From Bog-473 sp035551835 (GTDB lineage Bacteria; Actinomycetota; Acidimicrobiia; Acidimicrobiales; RAAP-2): a DNA stretch of 64,000 nucleotides. The notes under the pieces are model-generated. The model was given only the letters and a program-made list of their open reading frames with translations, did not search any database and was not told the DNA's origin. The stretch is from NCBI GenBank assembly GCA_035551835.1, contig DASZMN010000092.1, forward strand, positions 33,525-97,524. The letters run 5' to 3'. The number at the start of each line of letters is the position of its first letter. Position 1 is the first letter of the stretch. Both the position numbers and the translations under genes were made by a program. Below are positions 44,012 through 53,204 of the stretch, piece after piece.

Positions 44012-45718
44012 GTGCAGCCGCTCCCTCCGGACGGCGGCTCCGACCCCGCGCCGCAGCCGCCGCGCCGCGTACTGGACCGCCGCGAATTCCTGCAGTTCTC
44101 CGCGCTCGGCGTCGCCGGGCTCGCTGCGGGCACCCACCCGCAGGACAAGGGCGCCAAAGGACGGCCGCCCGCCCGGGCCCGGCGCCACGCGAAACCCCCA
44201 GGGCCAGCGGTCGTGGACGCCACGTTGCCGAGCGGCGTGATCGTGCCGACTGCGCCGTGGCTGATCGCCGAGAACGCGCGGCCCGGCACCCTCAATTGGA
44301 TCTGCAATTTCGTGCAACCCAATCACGCGCTCGAAGGCTTCGCGAGTCAGGTCAGCGCGGTACCGGGCGACGACGTCGCGCTGTTCGTCAACACCACGGC
44401 TCGCGCGGTGCAGGCCCAGGTGTACCGCATGGGCTACTACCAAGGCCTGGCCGGCCGGCTGGTGGTCCAGACGGACTTCGAGCCGGCAACGGCCCAGCCG
44501 CCGCCGGTCACCAACGGCGTGGGCACGGTCAGTTGCCCGTGGAAACCGACCCTGACGTTGAACGTCACCAATGACTGGCCGCCGGGCTGCTACCTGGTCA
44601 AGCTCGTGGGGGACGGCGGGCAAGAGCAGTTCGTCCCCCTCACCATTCGCAACGATGCCTCGATGGCCTCCTACGTCATCCAGAACAGCGTCACCACCTG
44701 GCAGGCCTACAACCTCTGGGGCGGCTACAGCCTGTACTACGGCCCCACGGCGAGCGGGGGGCAGAACTTCGCCAACCGGGCGCGTGTCGTGTCCTTCGAC
44801 CGGCCGTACCCCCAGAACTGGGCATCGGGAGCGGCCGACTTTGTGGGCAACGAGATGCCGCTCCTCTTCCAGCTCGAGCGGCTGGGGTTGGACCTGACCT
44901 ACTGGACGGACGTCGACCTGCACGCGCGGCCCGCGCTCCTCATGAACCACCGCTGCCTGTTCAGCCTCGGCCACGACGAGTACTGGTCCCAGCCCATGCG
45001 CCAGGGTGCCGCGCAGGCCAACGCCGGCGGGGTGAACCTCGCGTTCCTCGGCGCCAACGCGTGCTATCGGCAGATTCGCATGGAGCCGTCCTCCAACGGT
45101 CAGAACCGCCTCCAGGTCTGCTACAAGAGCGCGGCCGAGGATCCCATGGCGCGAGAGACGCCCGAGCTCACCACCGTGAACTGGGAGCAGGCGCCCGTCG
45201 ACCAACCCGAATCGACACTGATCGGTTCGATGTACCAGTCCGTGGGCGCGAAGGCCGACACCATCGTCACCGACCCGTCGTCGTGGTTCTTCGAGGGCTG
45301 CAACCTCAAGGACGGGCAGACCTTCCCCCAGACGATCCTGGGAGAGTACGACCGCTACGTGCCGGCGCTCGCCGGCCCTAAGAACGTCGATGTGCTCGCG
45401 CACTCGCCGATCCCTGGACAGTCGAACTGGTCCGACATCACGTACTTCACGGCGCCGGGGAACGGCGGGGGCGTACTGGCCAGCGGATCGGCCAGCTTCG
45501 TCGCCCAGCTCTCGACCAGCGGGAAGATCCCCCCGCTCGTGATCCCCGGGCCCTTCCCGGGCATCAGCGACGTCTTCAACCGGGCCATGGAGAATCTCTA
45601 CGGACGCTTCGGCTTGGGTCCGGCCAGCTCGTACGGCAGTTCAGGCGGCAATTGGGCGGCCGTGTACACCGGATCGGCCTCGAGGGCCGGCAGTGCCCCC
45701 GGCACGCCCTCGGCCTGA
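44012..45718 (+). CDS. Tat-exported N,N-dimethylformamidase-like protein
   Basis: A 568-residue protein. A Tat motif and hydrophobic core occur near residues 22-40 (LDRREFLQFSALGVAGLAAG). The mature part shows GYYQGLAGRLVV, FSLGHDEYWSQPMR and AFLGANACYRQIR, which match the large-subunit domain of N,N-dimethylformamidase. Most exported actinobacterial relatives have no known substrate. The metal or catalytic residues cannot be certified from one sequence. The leaderless start is supported by the TACACT element. Confidence 0.8.
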   Translation: MQPLPPDGGSDPAPQPPRRVLDRREFLQFSALGVAGLAAGTHPQDKGAKGRPPARARRHAKPPGPAVVDATLPSGVIVPTAPWLIAENARPGTLNWICNFVQPNHALEGFASQVSAVPGDDVALFVNTTARAVQAQVYRMGYYQGLAGRLVVQTDFEPATAQPPPVTNGVGTVSCPWKPTLTLNVTNDWPPGCYLVKLVGDGGQEQFVPLTIRNDASMASYVIQNSVTTWQAYNLWGGYSLYYGPTASGGQNFANRARVVSFDRPYPQNWASGAADFVGNEMPLLFQLERLGLDLTYWTDVDLHARPALLMNHRCLFSLGHDEYWSQPMRQGAAQANAGGVNLAFLGANACYRQIRMEPSSNGQNRLQVCYKSAAEDPMARETPELTTVNWEQAPVDQPESTLIGSMYQSVGAKADTIVTDPSSWFFEGCNLKDGQTFPQTILGEYDRYVPALAGPKNVDVLAHSPIPGQSNWSDITYFTAPGNGGGVLASGSASFVAQLSTSGKIPPLVIPGPFPGISDVFNRAMENLYGRFGLGPASSYGSSGGNWAAVYTGSASRAGSAPGTPSA

Positions 45719-45801
45719 TCCGGCCCATGCCGCGGCGAGGGGGGCGTCGCCGGGAGTGACACCACTTTCGGGCTGGTCCCCCCTACGATCGAGCAGCCGA
45801 A

Positions 45802-46887
45802 ATGACAAACCCCGACGCACACCCCACCCGGGCACGCCGTTCGCTCGCCTGGGGCGTCCTGGCTTCTGCCGGAATCGCCGGGCTGGTGCTGAGCGCCTGC
45901 TCCTCCACTCCGCCGCACACGGACGCCGCGCCCAAGCCCAAGCCGACGACCACGACGACCTCGACCACCGCGCCACCCGCGCCACCGTGCCCGCTGACGG
46001 GCCTGCCCGCGCCGACTGGTTCGGTCCCGCCGCGCCCCGCCATGGCGGTCAAGATCGACAATTATCCGGCCGGGAGACCGCAATCGGGCCTCGACAAGGC
46101 GGACATCGTGTTCGAGGAGCCGGTGGAGGGTGGCATCACGCGCTACGCGGCCGTCTTCCAGTGCCAGGACGTGCCGCTCATCGGGCCGGCTCGCTCCGCC
46201 CGCAACATCGATATCGGCATCTTGGGCCAGTTGGGCAACCCGCTCGAGGCGCACGTCGGCGGCATCAACCCGGTGATCGCCAACATCGACGCGTCCCCCA
46301 TCGTCAACGTGGACCTCGGATCGAGCGACTCGCTGATGATCCATCCGGCCGGCAAGGTGCCGCCGGACGCGGACTACACCTCGACCGCGCTGGTGTACGG
46401 CACCCACCCCACGATGAACACACCACCCCAGCCGTTGTTCGGCTACTCGGACGCTCCGCCGGCGGGTGGTAGCCCGGTGGCGGCGGTCAACATCGACTTC
46501 TCGGGGACGTCCAACGTGACCTGGAAGTGGAATGCCGCCACCAACACCTTCCAGCGCTATTACAACGGGACGACGCCGGACCTCCTGGCCGACAACGTCC
46601 AGAACCAGACCCCGAACGTCGTCGTGCAGTACGTGCCGATCAGCTACGGGCCGTGGACGGAGAATTCCGAGGGTGGCCTCGAGGTCCAGGCCGACCTGTA
46701 CCCCGACGCGAGCGGCACCGCCGTCATCTACCGCAACGGGATGGCCTTCCCGGCCAGTTGGCACCGGAGCACGCTCGGCTCACCGACGCAGTTCGTCAAC
46801 GCGGCGGGGCAGAGCATCCCGCTCCAGCCCGGATCGACCTGGGTCGAGCTCGTCCCCAACACCATCATCGCCACGACGACCCCCTGA
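45802..46887 (+). CDS. DUF3048 (YerB-like) lipoprotein
   Basis: A 361-residue protein with a lipobox (LVLSAC, Cys33) and a Thr/Pro linker, then AVKIDNYPAGRPQSGLDKAD and EEPVEGGITRYAAVF, the DUF3048 signature. The domain is found on Gram-positive surfaces and its function is unsettled. TACGAT lies 12 bases before the ATG. It is preceded on the same strand by the DMFase-like gene at 83 bases. Confidence 0.85.
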   Translation: MTNPDAHPTRARRSLAWGVLASAGIAGLVLSACSSTPPHTDAAPKPKPTTTTTSTTAPPAPPCPLTGLPAPTGSVPPRPAMAVKIDNYPAGRPQSGLDKADIVFEEPVEGGITRYAAVFQCQDVPLIGPARSARNIDIGILGQLGNPLEAHVGGINPVIANIDASPIVNVDLGSSDSLMIHPAGKVPPDADYTSTALVYGTHPTMNTPPQPLFGYSDAPPAGGSPVAAVNIDFSGTSNVTWKWNAATNTFQRYYNGTTPDLLADNVQNQTPNVVVQYVPISYGPWTENSEGGLEVQADLYPDASGTAVIYRNGMAFPASWHRSTLGSPTQFVNAAGQSIPLQPGSTWVELVPNTIIATTTP

Positions 46888-46910
46888 GGGGTCGGACGGC
46901 GACGCGCCGG

Positions 46911-47828
46911 CTACGCCACGGGCTTGCGGGCCACCACCGCCAGCAGCAGGCACTCGTCCGCCTCCGCGAACACGCCGGGGTAGGCGCTCGCCTCGTCCAC
47001 GTCGAAGCATCCTGCGGCAACGCCGCGTCGCATGAGATTGAGGCCCTTGCACTCGGTGACCACGAAACCGGCGCGCTCGAGCTTGGACGCCAGCTGCGAC
47101 GCCGCGTATTCGATCTTGTGATCGTGGTTCATCGGCTCTTCTGATCGCAGTCGCCAGACCGGGCCGTTGGGCGTGTCGAGGCAGAACCACCCTCCCGGTG
47201 CCAGAACCCGGAACGCCTCACGGACGACGGCGTCGCCTTCGGACTCGGTGACGTGCTCAATGGACTGGCCGCTGTAGACGAGATCGAACTCGCCCTCGTC
47301 GTAGCGGCCGAGATCCGTCATCGAATGGAACGCAAACTCGACCGGGCCGAGCTCGGAGCGCACGGCCGCACCGGTCGAGCCACCTTGGTAGATCTCGTCG
47401 CGCTCTTCTACCGGGAGATCCACGACGACCAGGCGCTCGAAGGGGTACGGATAGTCGAGGTGGACCAGCGCCCCGTCGGGCAGGCCTTGATGGGTCCCAC
47501 CCAGGTCGAGGATGCGGGCCGCCCGGGGCAGGCTGGCGACGAACGCGCTCCGGCTCACGTGCATGGAGGTCAGCACGTTGCCCATGGGGACGCGACGGCG
47601 GAACTCCTCTGAGTGCGCGAGGGCCTCGGCCACGCCGTGACGGGAAAGCTCCCCATTGGCCAGGCGGTGGGTGAAGTCGGGGCCGCCCGCCGCGTCGGGC
47701 TCGCGGTCGAGGATGACGTTGTACGCCATGCGCACCGACTGCTTCGGCGGCAGATAGCGGAAGGGGACAGTCGGCACGAAGCGGTCGAAGACCCGATAGG
47801 CGCGGCGCTTCCACCCGTTTGTTGGCAT
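46911..47828 (-). CDS. DUF4214-like and SAM-dependent methyltransferase protein
   Basis: A 305-residue protein. The first 90 residues (YNVILDREPDAAGGPDFTHR) resemble a DUF4214-type domain. Residues 100-300 are a class I methyltransferase with motif I AARILDLGGTHQG, motif II VVDLPVEERDE and a FDLVYSGQSIEHV strand followed by VLAPGGWFCLDTP. Such fusions occur in cell-surface glycan clusters. The ATG has a TAAATT element six bases upstream, so the mRNA is probably leaderless. Confidence 0.82.
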   Translation of the reverse strand: MPTNGWKRRAYRVFDRFVPTVPFRYLPPKQSVRMAYNVILDREPDAAGGPDFTHRLANGELSRHGVAEALAHSEEFRRRVPMGNVLTSMHVSRSAFVASLPRAARILDLGGTHQGLPDGALVHLDYPYPFERLVVVDLPVEERDEIYQGGSTGAAVRSELGPVEFAFHSMTDLGRYDEGEFDLVYSGQSIEHVTESEGDAVVREAFRVLAPGGWFCLDTPNGPVWRLRSEEPMNHDHKIEYAASQLASKLERAGFVVTECKGLNLMRRGVAAGCFDVDEASAYPGVFAEADECLLLAVVARKPVA

Positions 47829-47834
47829 CGGGCC

Positions 47835-47840
47835 AATTTA
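47835..47840 (-). promoter_or_regulatory. -10 element (TAAATT), leaderless
   Basis: On the minus strand TAAATT-GGCCCG-ATG: six bases to the methyltransferase start. Confidence 0.5.
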
Positions 47841-47863
47841 CCGGGGTGAGACGAATGAGCTCG

Positions 47864-47887
47864 GTCCGGACGCGAAGCGCTCCGGAC
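47864..47887 (-). terminator. Hairpin downstream of recA
   Basis: GTCCGGA and TCCGGAC form a perfect 7-bp stem closed by a CGC/GCG inner stem with a GAA loop and one bulged C. It lies 63 bases beyond the recA stop and before the methyltransferase promoter. No U-tract is visible, as usual in G+C-rich actinobacteria. Confidence 0.45.
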
Positions 47888-47949
47888 CAGCCGCCCGAGG
47901 GAGTAGCCGGGGACCGTCCGGAGGCTTCGACGCCGCTGTGAGGGCGGGG

Positions 47950-49014
<1,065 letters not shown>

Positions 49015-49082
49015 CCCTCTCTCCTCTATATCTCTCTTCGGTGACGTGTCCGGGCTCGATCACCGGCGTGGCGACGACCCTA

Positions 49083-49106
49083 GGCAGGGGGTGTGACACC
49101 CCTGCC
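49083..49106 (-). other. GC-rich hairpin in recA leader region
   Basis: GGCAGGGG and CCCCTGCC form a perfect 8-bp stem around an 8-base loop. It lies between the LexA box and recA. It could be a 5' UTR structure or stop read-through from upstream. Confidence 0.5.
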
Positions 49107-49130
49107 GGTGCTTCCTGGTCGCCAGCTTAA

Positions 49131-49144
49131 CGAACATGTGTTCG
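49131..49144. promoter_or_regulatory. LexA (SOS) box upstream of recA
   Basis: CGAAC-ATGT-GTTCG is a perfect palindromic match to the actinobacterial SOS consensus core CGAAC(N4)GTTCG. It lies in the divergent gap, so it could control both recA and the exported protein gene at 49286. Confidence 0.88.
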
Positions 49145-49285
49145 CAAGGCGTGGATCCTCCCGCTTGCCTCTTTGGTCGGCGGAGAACGGTCGCGCCCGA
49201 ACAGTCAGCGTGACTCGGGGACCCTCCGGCGGCGTGCGATGCTGGCTGACCCCCCGGCGCGGGGATGCGCGACAGAGGAGGATTG

Positions 49286-50032
49286 GTGCTCGGACGAAGG
49301 CTGGTGGCCGGCTCGGTGCTGGCCGGTGGGATGGCGCTTGCCGGGCTCGCCGCCATGCCCGCCCTGGCGGCCGCCTCCTCCCACACCACCCCGCCCGACG
49401 CGGCGACCCTCTACCGCGAGGCCCTCGCGACGACCCGCTCATGGTCGGTCCACTACGTCTCCACGTCGACCCAGTCGCAGATCTCCCTCCTCGAGACCGG
49501 CGACGCCGGCCCGGCCTCGGGCACCCAGACGGTGGCCACCGGGAAGGGCAACCTGAACGACACGATCACCATCGACGTCATCGGCGGCCTCACCTACGTG
49601 AAGGGCAACGTGGGCGGGCTCGAGGTGCTGGCCGGCCTCAACGCGGCGGACGCGGTGGGGGCGGCGGGACACTGGATCGAGTTCTCCACGACCAACTCAG
49701 CTTTCTCTCAGGTGGTCGCCGGCGTGCGATCGCACGATGTCGCTGACGAGCTGCAGCTGAAGGGCCCCCTGACGCTCGGCCACGCCCGCACGCTCGACGG
49801 GACGGCGGTCGAGGCGATCGACGGCACACAGTCGTACAGCGGTCACAAGTCGACGCGCATCGTGCTGTACGTCCGCGCCCACGGCAACCACGTGCCCGTC
49901 GAGGAGGACGCGCTCGACGCGAAGGGCAAGGTCAGCGGTGCGCTCCACATCACGTACTCCCATTGGGGTGAGACGGTGCGGCCGGAGGCTCCCCCGGGTG
50001 CGCTGCCCTTCGGCCCGGTCAGCGCCGTTTGA
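49286..50032 (+). CDS. Exported protein, paralogue A
   Basis: A 248-residue protein with signal peptide RRLVAGSVLAGGMALAGLAA. The mature part is beta-rich (VHYVSTSTQSQISLLETGDA; GTQTVATGKGNLNDTITIDV; YVKGN), reminiscent of LppX/LprG-like lipid-binding folds, though I cannot prove that. GTG 49286 is preferred because GAGGAGG lies four to five bases upstream. It is a clear paralogue of the next gene. Confidence 0.75.
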   Translation: MLGRRLVAGSVLAGGMALAGLAAMPALAAASSHTTPPDAATLYREALATTRSWSVHYVSTSTQSQISLLETGDAGPASGTQTVATGKGNLNDTITIDVIGGLTYVKGNVGGLEVLAGLNAADAVGAAGHWIEFSTTNSAFSQVVAGVRSHDVADELQLKGPLTLGHARTLDGTAVEAIDGTQSYSGHKSTRIVLYVRAHGNHVPVEEDALDAKGKVSGALHITYSHWGETVRPEAPPGALPFGPVSAV

Positions 50033-50156
50033 CGCTTCCGCGGTGGTCCCGAACCCGCCCGCCCGGCCGAACATGGGAGAATGTGGCGGTCCCCGACTCG
50101 GGACGGACGAGCGCCGACGGCGCCGCCGGACCCGGACTTCCAGGAGAGTGAGCCTC

Positions 50157-50951
50157 ATGCCCCGCCCCGCCCCCGTTCGTCCTGCCGCCGCGGCTGCAGC
50201 CGGCGTCGCCACGCTCGCGACGCTCGCGCTCGGCGCGACTGTGGTGCCGGCCGGCGCGGCCAGCACACCCGCCAAGACGGCGCAATCGGAATATCAGGCC
50301 TCGGTCAAGGCAGCCGGGAACCAGAGCGTCCACTTCGTGTCGGTCGTCACCCAAGGCAACGTCACGCTCCACGTGGCCGGGGACGCGGGCGGCACCTCGG
50401 GGGCGCAGACCCTGACGGTCGACAACGGCAAGGCGACGGAACACCTGAGCGCCGAGGTCGTCGGCCCCAACGGCTACGTCAACGGCAACGGCACGGCCCT
50501 GCAGAACGTCATCGGGCTGTCCGCAGCGCAGTCCCGGAAATACGCCGGGCATTGGCTCTCCTTCCCGACGTCCAACACGGCCTTGGCCCAGCTGGTGAGC
50601 GGGCTCTTGAAGTCGCAGGTCGCCACCGAGCTCGGCATCGACGGACCGTTCACCTTCGGCTCCGACGCCACCGTGAACGGACACCACGCCACGGCCGTGA
50701 AGGGCACCGTCAGCACGAGCAACGGCGGCAAGGTGACCGAGATCCTCTACTTCCCGTCGTCGGGGACGCCACTGCCTATCGAGGAGGTCACCAACCCGGG
50801 CGCGTCGGCGCACTCGTCGTCCCTCCATGGCACGGTGACGTTCTCCAACTGGGGCGAGAAGAAGTCGGTGAAGGCCCCGGCGCACTCGATGTCGATTCTC
50901 AAGCTCGCGCCGCCCTCATCGTCGGGCGCGACGACGACCACCGGCGGCTGA
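50157..50951 (+). CDS. Exported protein, paralogue B
   Basis: A 264-residue protein with signal peptide AAAAAAGVATLATLALGATV. It aligns along its length with the preceding protein: VHFVSVVTQGNVTLHVAGDA, then GAQTLTVDNGKATEHLSAEV, AGHWLSFPTSNTALAQLVSG against AGHWIEFSTTNSAFSQVVAG. The ending is Ser/Thr-rich. AGGAG precedes the ATG. Tandem duplication is the simplest explanation. Confidence 0.78.
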   Translation: MPRPAPVRPAAAAAAGVATLATLALGATVVPAGAASTPAKTAQSEYQASVKAAGNQSVHFVSVVTQGNVTLHVAGDAGGTSGAQTLTVDNGKATEHLSAEVVGPNGYVNGNGTALQNVIGLSAAQSRKYAGHWLSFPTSNTALAQLVSGLLKSQVATELGIDGPFTFGSDATVNGHHATAVKGTVSTSNGGKVTEILYFPSSGTPLPIEEVTNPGASAHSSSLHGTVTFSNWGEKKSVKAPAHSMSILKLAPPSSSGATTTTGG

Positions 50952-50962
50952 TCGCCTGAGCG

Positions 50963-51463
50963 GTGCCCCCTCGCCTCGAAGCGGCGGCCGGCGACATCAC
51001 GACCGAGCGGGTTGACGCGGTCGTCAATGCGGCCAACCGTCAGCTGCGAGGCGGCGGCGGAGTCGACGGCGCCATCCACCGGGCGGCGGGCGCGGACAGG
51101 CTGCAGGCCGCCTGCCGCGCCATCGGCGAGTGTCCACCCGGCCAGGCTGTCGTCACCGACGGCTTCGACCTCCCCGCCCGGTTCATCATTCACACCGTGG
51201 GGCCGGTCTGGCGGGGCGGGACGGATCGCGAGCCCGAAACGCTGGCCGCCTGCTATCGCAACAGCCTGGCGGCCGCCGACAAGATCGCAGCCCGTTCGGT
51301 GGCGTTCCCGGCCCTTTCGACCGGCGTCTACGGCTATCCCCCGGAGGAGGCCGCCGCGATTGCCGTGACAACCGTCGGCGCGGCGGTCACCGATGTCCTC
51401 GTGGTCCGGTTCATCGCTTACGACGAGGCCACATTGAGGCACTACCGCCGGTTGCTCGGCTGA
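50963..51463 (+). CDS. Macrodomain protein (O-acetyl-ADP-ribose deacetylase type)
   Basis: A 166-residue MacroD-like protein. DAVVNAANRQLRGGGGVDGA is the ADP-ribose-binding loop, IHTVGPVWRGG the central strand, and FPALSTGVYGYPPEEAA the phosphate loop. These enzymes remove ADP-ribose or acetyl groups. The start is GTG, 11 bases after paralogue B, so it may be cotranscribed with it. Confidence 0.9.
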   Translation: MPPRLEAAAGDITTERVDAVVNAANRQLRGGGGVDGAIHRAAGADRLQAACRAIGECPPGQAVVTDGFDLPARFIIHTVGPVWRGGTDREPETLAACYRNSLAAADKIAARSVAFPALSTGVYGYPPEEAAAIAVTTVGAAVTDVLVVRFIAYDEATLRHYRRLLG

Positions 51464-51835
51464 GAAGTTCGTGTTCGAGGAGCACGACCAGTTTCGGATT
51501 GAACAGAAATCATTCCCCGTTCTGACCCCTAACCAGGTGCTCGCCACCTTGCCTTGCAGGTCCTCCCGGCCCTTGAGGTCGATGACATAAACCTTGGCGC
51601 CGCTCGAGCACGAATTGGGCGTATAGGTCTGCTCTATTACGTCGAGGCATGAATTCACCGCCTTCGTCGTCATCAACTTGTGCGAAAGCAGCGCCTCTGA
51701 GCAGTAGAAGCAGCTGTCTGACTCGACGAAGCTCAAACTTTCAAAGCGCCGTGATCCGGCGAAAGGGGCACGACAACAACACTGGCGATAACGGGGTTGT
51801 GGCGCATTGAGCTGAGGGCTTCCCCTCGAGCTGGC
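51464..51835. other. Intergenic stretch, lower G+C, no convincing gene
   Basis: 372 bases with visibly lower G+C than the flanks. The minus strand has an open frame from a TTG near 51736 (FVESDSCFYCSEALLSHKLM, VYVIDLKGREDLQGKVAST) that runs into the macrodomain gene. It has no ribosome-binding site and no recognised family. It may be an inserted fragment or an unrecognised small gene. Confidence 0.4.
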
Positions 51836-52783
51836 CTATCCGCGGGTTGCCCTCCGGCGAGCGCCCGAGATCTCGCGGGTCGAGTCCTCTAGGTTGACCC
51901 GGAGCAGCAACGAGACCCAGGTTCGATAGGGCGCCCACCCCGAAGTGATGACAACGACTTCGTCTTCGTCCAAATGGGCACGGTCGTACGCCAGCTTCAT
52001 GGCGCTGATGAGTCGTGGCTCGTGCCGTGGCGCCCAGTCAGGGTCGCCGGCGCCCCTCAGCAGGATCAACTCCGCGGAGAAGTCGCCGATCCCGCCGAGC
52101 TCCTTGAGTTGGTGGATTGCCTCGGAGCGCGGGAGCGCCCGCAGCGCTTCTGGATCGAGCCTGCCATCGAGGGCAGCTCGCGCGATCCCGCGTAACCACT
52201 GAGGCTTGCGACCCGAGAGTCCCGGAAATCCTTCGAGATCGACCAGTCGCTGCGGGGAGGGAAAGGAGAACAGCGTTGCTCCTGCGAGCACCATCGCGTG
52301 CCCGAGCTGCTGTGCCATCTTCGCCTTGACGGCGGCGGCCTGGCTCATGCGGATCCGGTGCCCGATGACCGCCCAACACGCTGCTTCGTACGGGGTCCAG
52401 AAGCAGACTGGGCGCAGGCCCGGGTACTTCCCTTGGAGTCCCGCCACAACGTCGTCTCGCCGTCCGACGTCGGGGAATTCCCGTGCATCGACGCCGAGCG
52501 AGAGGATGCGAGCGACGTTGGATGCAACCGCCTCGGGACGGACATCTCCCACGAACGACCCGATCACCTTTCCGGCCCGTTCTGCCACTCGGACGGCGAC
52601 GGGGTGCCAGAGCGGTCCGGCACAAAAGGCGAGATCGAGGTGGTTCGCAGGCGAGCTTTCATACCCGGCAGGGGTGAAGCCCTCGAGGAATCGGATGCTC
52701 GCCGCCAAGGAGAACGGGCCCGTGTACCCGACCTCAATTGTTCCCCCATCCGCATGCGAGATACCGCCAAACTGATCAGCCAT
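51836..52783 (-). CDS. AlkA/OGG-like HhH-GPD DNA glycosylase
   Basis: A 315-residue protein. The helix-hairpin-helix is LKELGGIGDFSAELILLRG (about 226-244), followed by GDPDW, where Asp249 aligns with the catalytic Asp of AlkA. The N-terminal part resembles the AlkA beta domain. It would excise alkylated or oxidised bases. ATG 52783 overlaps the VOC stop by eight bases, so the two genes are coupled and sit under the MarR operators. Confidence 0.82.
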   Translation of the reverse strand: MADQFGGISHADGGTIEVGYTGPFSLAASIRFLEGFTPAGYESSPANHLDLAFCAGPLWHPVAVRVAERAGKVIGSFVGDVRPEAVASNVARILSLGVDAREFPDVGRRDDVVAGLQGKYPGLRPVCFWTPYEAACWAVIGHRIRMSQAAAVKAKMAQQLGHAMVLAGATLFSFPSPQRLVDLEGFPGLSGRKPQWLRGIARAALDGRLDPEALRALPRSEAIHQLKELGGIGDFSAELILLRGAGDPDWAPRHEPRLISAMKLAYDRAHLDEDEVVVITSGWAPYRTWVSLLLRVNLEDSTREISGARRRATRG

Positions 52784-53132
52784 GGATCGTGATGATGTAG
52801 CCATCGGGATCCTCGAAGGCGAAGGTCAGCCCGAACGGACCCTCGAAGGGGGGCGTAACGACGGCGACTCCGGCCTCCACCAGCTCGGCGTGAAGGGCGC
52901 TTGGATCGTCCGCCTTGAGCCAGAGTGCGACGCCCCAGCCCAGGTGCTCGACTTTCGAGAGGTCCACTGAGGGCACACGGATGGCGAACGGGATAGGTGT
53001 CGTGGCAAACACGACCGCCCCGGGTGGGCTCTGTGCCACGCGATCGAGCCCCAACTCCTCGGTGTAGAAGCGGGCCGAAGTCTCGAGGTCACTCACCTGT
53101 AGGGCGATGAAGCTTGGTCCAATGGTCTTCAT
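52776..53132 (-). CDS. VOC-family (glyoxalase/bleomycin-resistance fold) protein
   Basis: A 118-residue beta-alpha-beta-beta-beta protein: FIALQVSDLETSARFYTEEL, then FGLTFAFEDPDGYIITIHG. Metal residues may be His/Glu in this pattern. VOC members detoxify or sequester antibiotics or methylglyoxal. Start: ATG after GGAGGGAAC. It is the first gene of the operon with the DNA glycosylase and is divergent from marR. Confidence 0.85.
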   Translation of the reverse strand: MKTIGPSFIALQVSDLETSARFYTEELGLDRVAQSPPGAVVFATTPIPFAIRVPSVDLSKVEHLGWGVALWLKADDPSALHAELVEAGVAVVTPPFEGPFGLTFAFEDPDGYIITIHG

Positions 53133-53148
53133 GTTCCCTCCTTGTTAG

Positions 53149-53165
53149 TATCAGGTAGCCTGATA
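53149..53165. promoter_or_regulatory. MarR operator 1
   Basis: TATCAGG-TAG-CCTGATA: perfect 7-bp inverted repeat with a 3-bp spacer. It matches operator 2 in both arms. It lies in the 72-bp divergent gap. Confidence 0.85.
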
Positions 53166-53171
53166 ACCTTA

Positions 53172-53188
53172 TATCAGGGCGCCTGATA
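53172..53188. promoter_or_regulatory. MarR operator 2
   Basis: TATCAGG-GCG-CCTGATA: same perfect arms. The centre is 23 bp from operator 1, about two helical turns, which favours cooperative binding. Confidence 0.85.
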
Positions 53189-53204
53189 AGTAAAGAGGAA
53201 CCCG

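Noticed and set aside
47829..47949. recX downstream of recA
   Set aside because: The gap is only 121 bases, with a hairpin and a promoter; no recX-like frame is present.
50747..51736. Minus-strand open frame (329 codons) across macrodomain gene
   Set aside because: Most of it is a shadow of the macrodomain and exported protein genes; only the part at 51464-51736 remains open to question.
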